Part shown: one piece after another, positions 5,416 to 6,543 of the stretch
Position numbering within the stretch: the stretch's first letter is position 1
Layout: every line of letters starts with the position of its first letter
Origin: Actinomycetota bacterium
GTDB taxonomy: Bacteria; Actinomycetota; Actinomycetes; Acidothermales; Acidothermaceae
DNA: 6,543 nt
Direction of reading: 5' to 3'
Assembly (NCBI GenBank): GCA_003134755.1
Contig: PLCK01000104.1
Span: 845-7,387 of the forward strand
Position numbers and translations under genes: made by a program
The notes under the pieces: generated by a model
Database searches by the model: none
Seen by the model: the letters and a program-made list of their open reading frames with translations, nothing else
What the model was told of the DNA's origin: nothing

Positions 5416-6543
5416 CTATGCTCTGCGCCGGATTCGGGGGCCCTCGTTCGGCCTACTCATCGCCAGCGTCGCGAGCGCGACGTCAGGGCGCCGTAGCGCG
5501 TCCTCGAGCAGTGACCCAAGAGCGTCGACAAGAGCCCGTGCGGTCCGCTCCTTGAAGAGCGCAAGGTTGTACTCGAGGTAGCCGCCGATGCCGTCAGCAC
5601 CAACCTGCAGTTCGAGCGCAAGATCGAAGCGGGCGAAGCCGATGTCCGGCGCAACCGGGGAACACTCGACGTCCGGTAGTGCGAGCAGCGCCGGCGCGCC
5701 GTCGGTAACTCGAAAGTTCACACAGAACAACGGATTGTGCGAAAGGTCGCGAGGCGGCGCGACGGCCTCGACGATACGATCGAACGGCAGATCCTGGTGC
5801 GCATAGGCGGCCAGTGCCGAGTCGCGCGATGACCTCACGAATTCACGCATCGTCATCGTCGACTGCGGTCGAATCCGGATCGCAATGGTGTTCGAGAAGA
5901 AACCGATGAGACGCTCGAGTTCGATCCGACTGCGATTGGCAATTGGCGTGCCGACACAGATGTCGCTGACGCCGGCCCATCTGTGCAACAGCAACCCGAA
6001 CATCGAGATCAGAACCATGTACGGGGTCGCCGACTCGGCCTTGCACAGCGCACCGAGCGGTTGGAGTACATCGGCACCGATGGCGACGCCGACGCGCGCC
6101 CCGTCGTGGGTAAGAACCGCAGGCCGTGGAAGGTCAGTGGGCAGCGGGAGGAGCGCCGGAGCGCCCGCTAGATAGTCGCGCCAAAACGCCTGATGCTGCT
6201 CGAGTTTCTCGCCGTCGAGACGCTTGCGCTGCCATGCTGCGAAGTCGCCGTACTGGATCGGCAACTCCTTGAGAGCAGGCGGGCGCCCTGCGCCAAGAGC
6301 CGCGTAGACCTCCGAGACCTCGGCGCACAAGATCTCGTCGGACCAGCCGTCGAACGCAATGTGATGTTCCATCAACAGCAGGACGGCGTCGTCATCGGCG
6401 AGCTGCACGAACAGTAATCGCATCATCAAATCTCGCTGCAGGTCGTAGGACCTGCGCGGTTCTTCGCGCATCAACCGCATGAGTGCAGCTGCACGCTCGT
6501 CGGCAGCCATACCGCGAAGGTCAACAACCGGCAATGGCAACTG
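5416..6543 (-). CDS. NRPS condensation-domain protein, C-terminal part (5' end outside window)
   Basis: The frame is open at the right edge and ends with TAG at 5416-5418, giving 375 visible residues numbered from the edge. They form most of a condensation domain: HHIAFDGW from residue 60 (catalytic His61 and Asp65, canonical Gly66), QYGDFAAWQ, VGTPIANR at 197-204, GFFSNT at 214-219, HQDLPFD at 249-255 and SHNPLF. The first about 100 residues of the domain (SxAQ and RHExLRT motifs) lie beyond the edge. After the domain there is only a short basic tail (PNEGPRIRRRA): no A, PCP or thioesterase follows. The gene could be the end of a large NRPS or a stand-alone C protein of about 470 residues; the window cannot decide. 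It runs in the same direction as NRPS-B but is separated from it by the inverted GNAT gene. The internal TTG at 6540 is not a credible start because the domain is already under way there. Confidence 0.92.
   Translation of the reverse strand, partial: QLPLPVVDLRGMAADERAAALMRLMREEPRRSYDLQRDLMMRLLFVQLADDDAVLLLMEHHIAFDGWSDEILCAEVSEVYAALGAGRPPALKELPIQYGDFAAWQRKRLDGEKLEQHQAFWRDYLAGAPALLPLPTDLPRPAVLTHDGARVGVAIGADVLQPLGALCKAESATPYMVLISMFGLLLHRWAGVSDICVGTPIANRSRIELERLIGFFSNTIAIRIRPQSTMTMREFVRSSRDSALAAYAHQDLPFDRIVEAVAPPRDLSHNPLFCVNFRVTDGAPALLALPDVECSPVAPDIGFARFDLALELQVGADGIGGYLEYNLALFKERTARALVDALGSLLEDALRRPDVALATLAMSRPNEGPRIRRRA

Noticed and set aside
5467..5482. Perfect inverted repeat CGTCGCG-AG-CGCGACG, 58 bases after the GNAT stop, considered as a terminator.
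   Set aside because: It sits inside the NRPS-A coding end (encoding DVALA), has only a two-base loop and no T-run. More likely chance in G+C-rich coding DNA, though a weak terminator role is not excluded.

Overview
The window comes from a G+C-rich genome (roughly two-thirds G+C by eye). The codon use and the style of the peptide-synthetase domains fit an actinomycete, most likely Mycobacteriales (Rhodococcus, Gordonia, Mycobacterium or Nocardia type). The genus is inference only.

Almost all of the DNA belongs to a non-ribosomal peptide synthetase (NRPS) locus. From the left edge to about 4324 the minus strand carries one uninterrupted NRPS reading frame, here called NRPS-B, whose 3' end lies beyond position 1. 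Its visible order is condensation (C1), adenylation (A), peptidyl carrier protein (PCP), and a second condensation domain (C2) cut at the edge. The A-domain pocket residues read D-I-L-Q-L-G-M-I-W-K, one residue away from the glycine-type code as I remember it, and there is no epimerase between the PCP and C2.

Positions 4325-4578 are a divergent intergenic region. A plus-strand GNAT-family acyltransferase gene (4579-5409) follows, with a strong Shine-Dalgarno sequence and a candidate -10 element. Its stop lies six bases from the stop of a second minus-strand NRPS-type gene (5416 to the right edge, here called NRPS-A). The visible 375 residues of NRPS-A are almost all condensation domain, and the protein ends directly after that domain.

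In the direction of NRPS transcription (leftwards) the layout is therefore: a protein ending in C, an inverted GNAT gene, then a protein starting with C-A(Gly?)-PCP-C. The two C domains face each other without an A-PCP pair between them. The acceptor for the first C and the donor for the second must be supplied in trans, or the first C domain has a terminal or stand-alone role. The GNAT may modify the peptide or a precursor, or protect the producer, but nothing in the sequence fixes its substrate. I see no tRNA, rRNA, CRISPR array, insertion sequence or attachment site.
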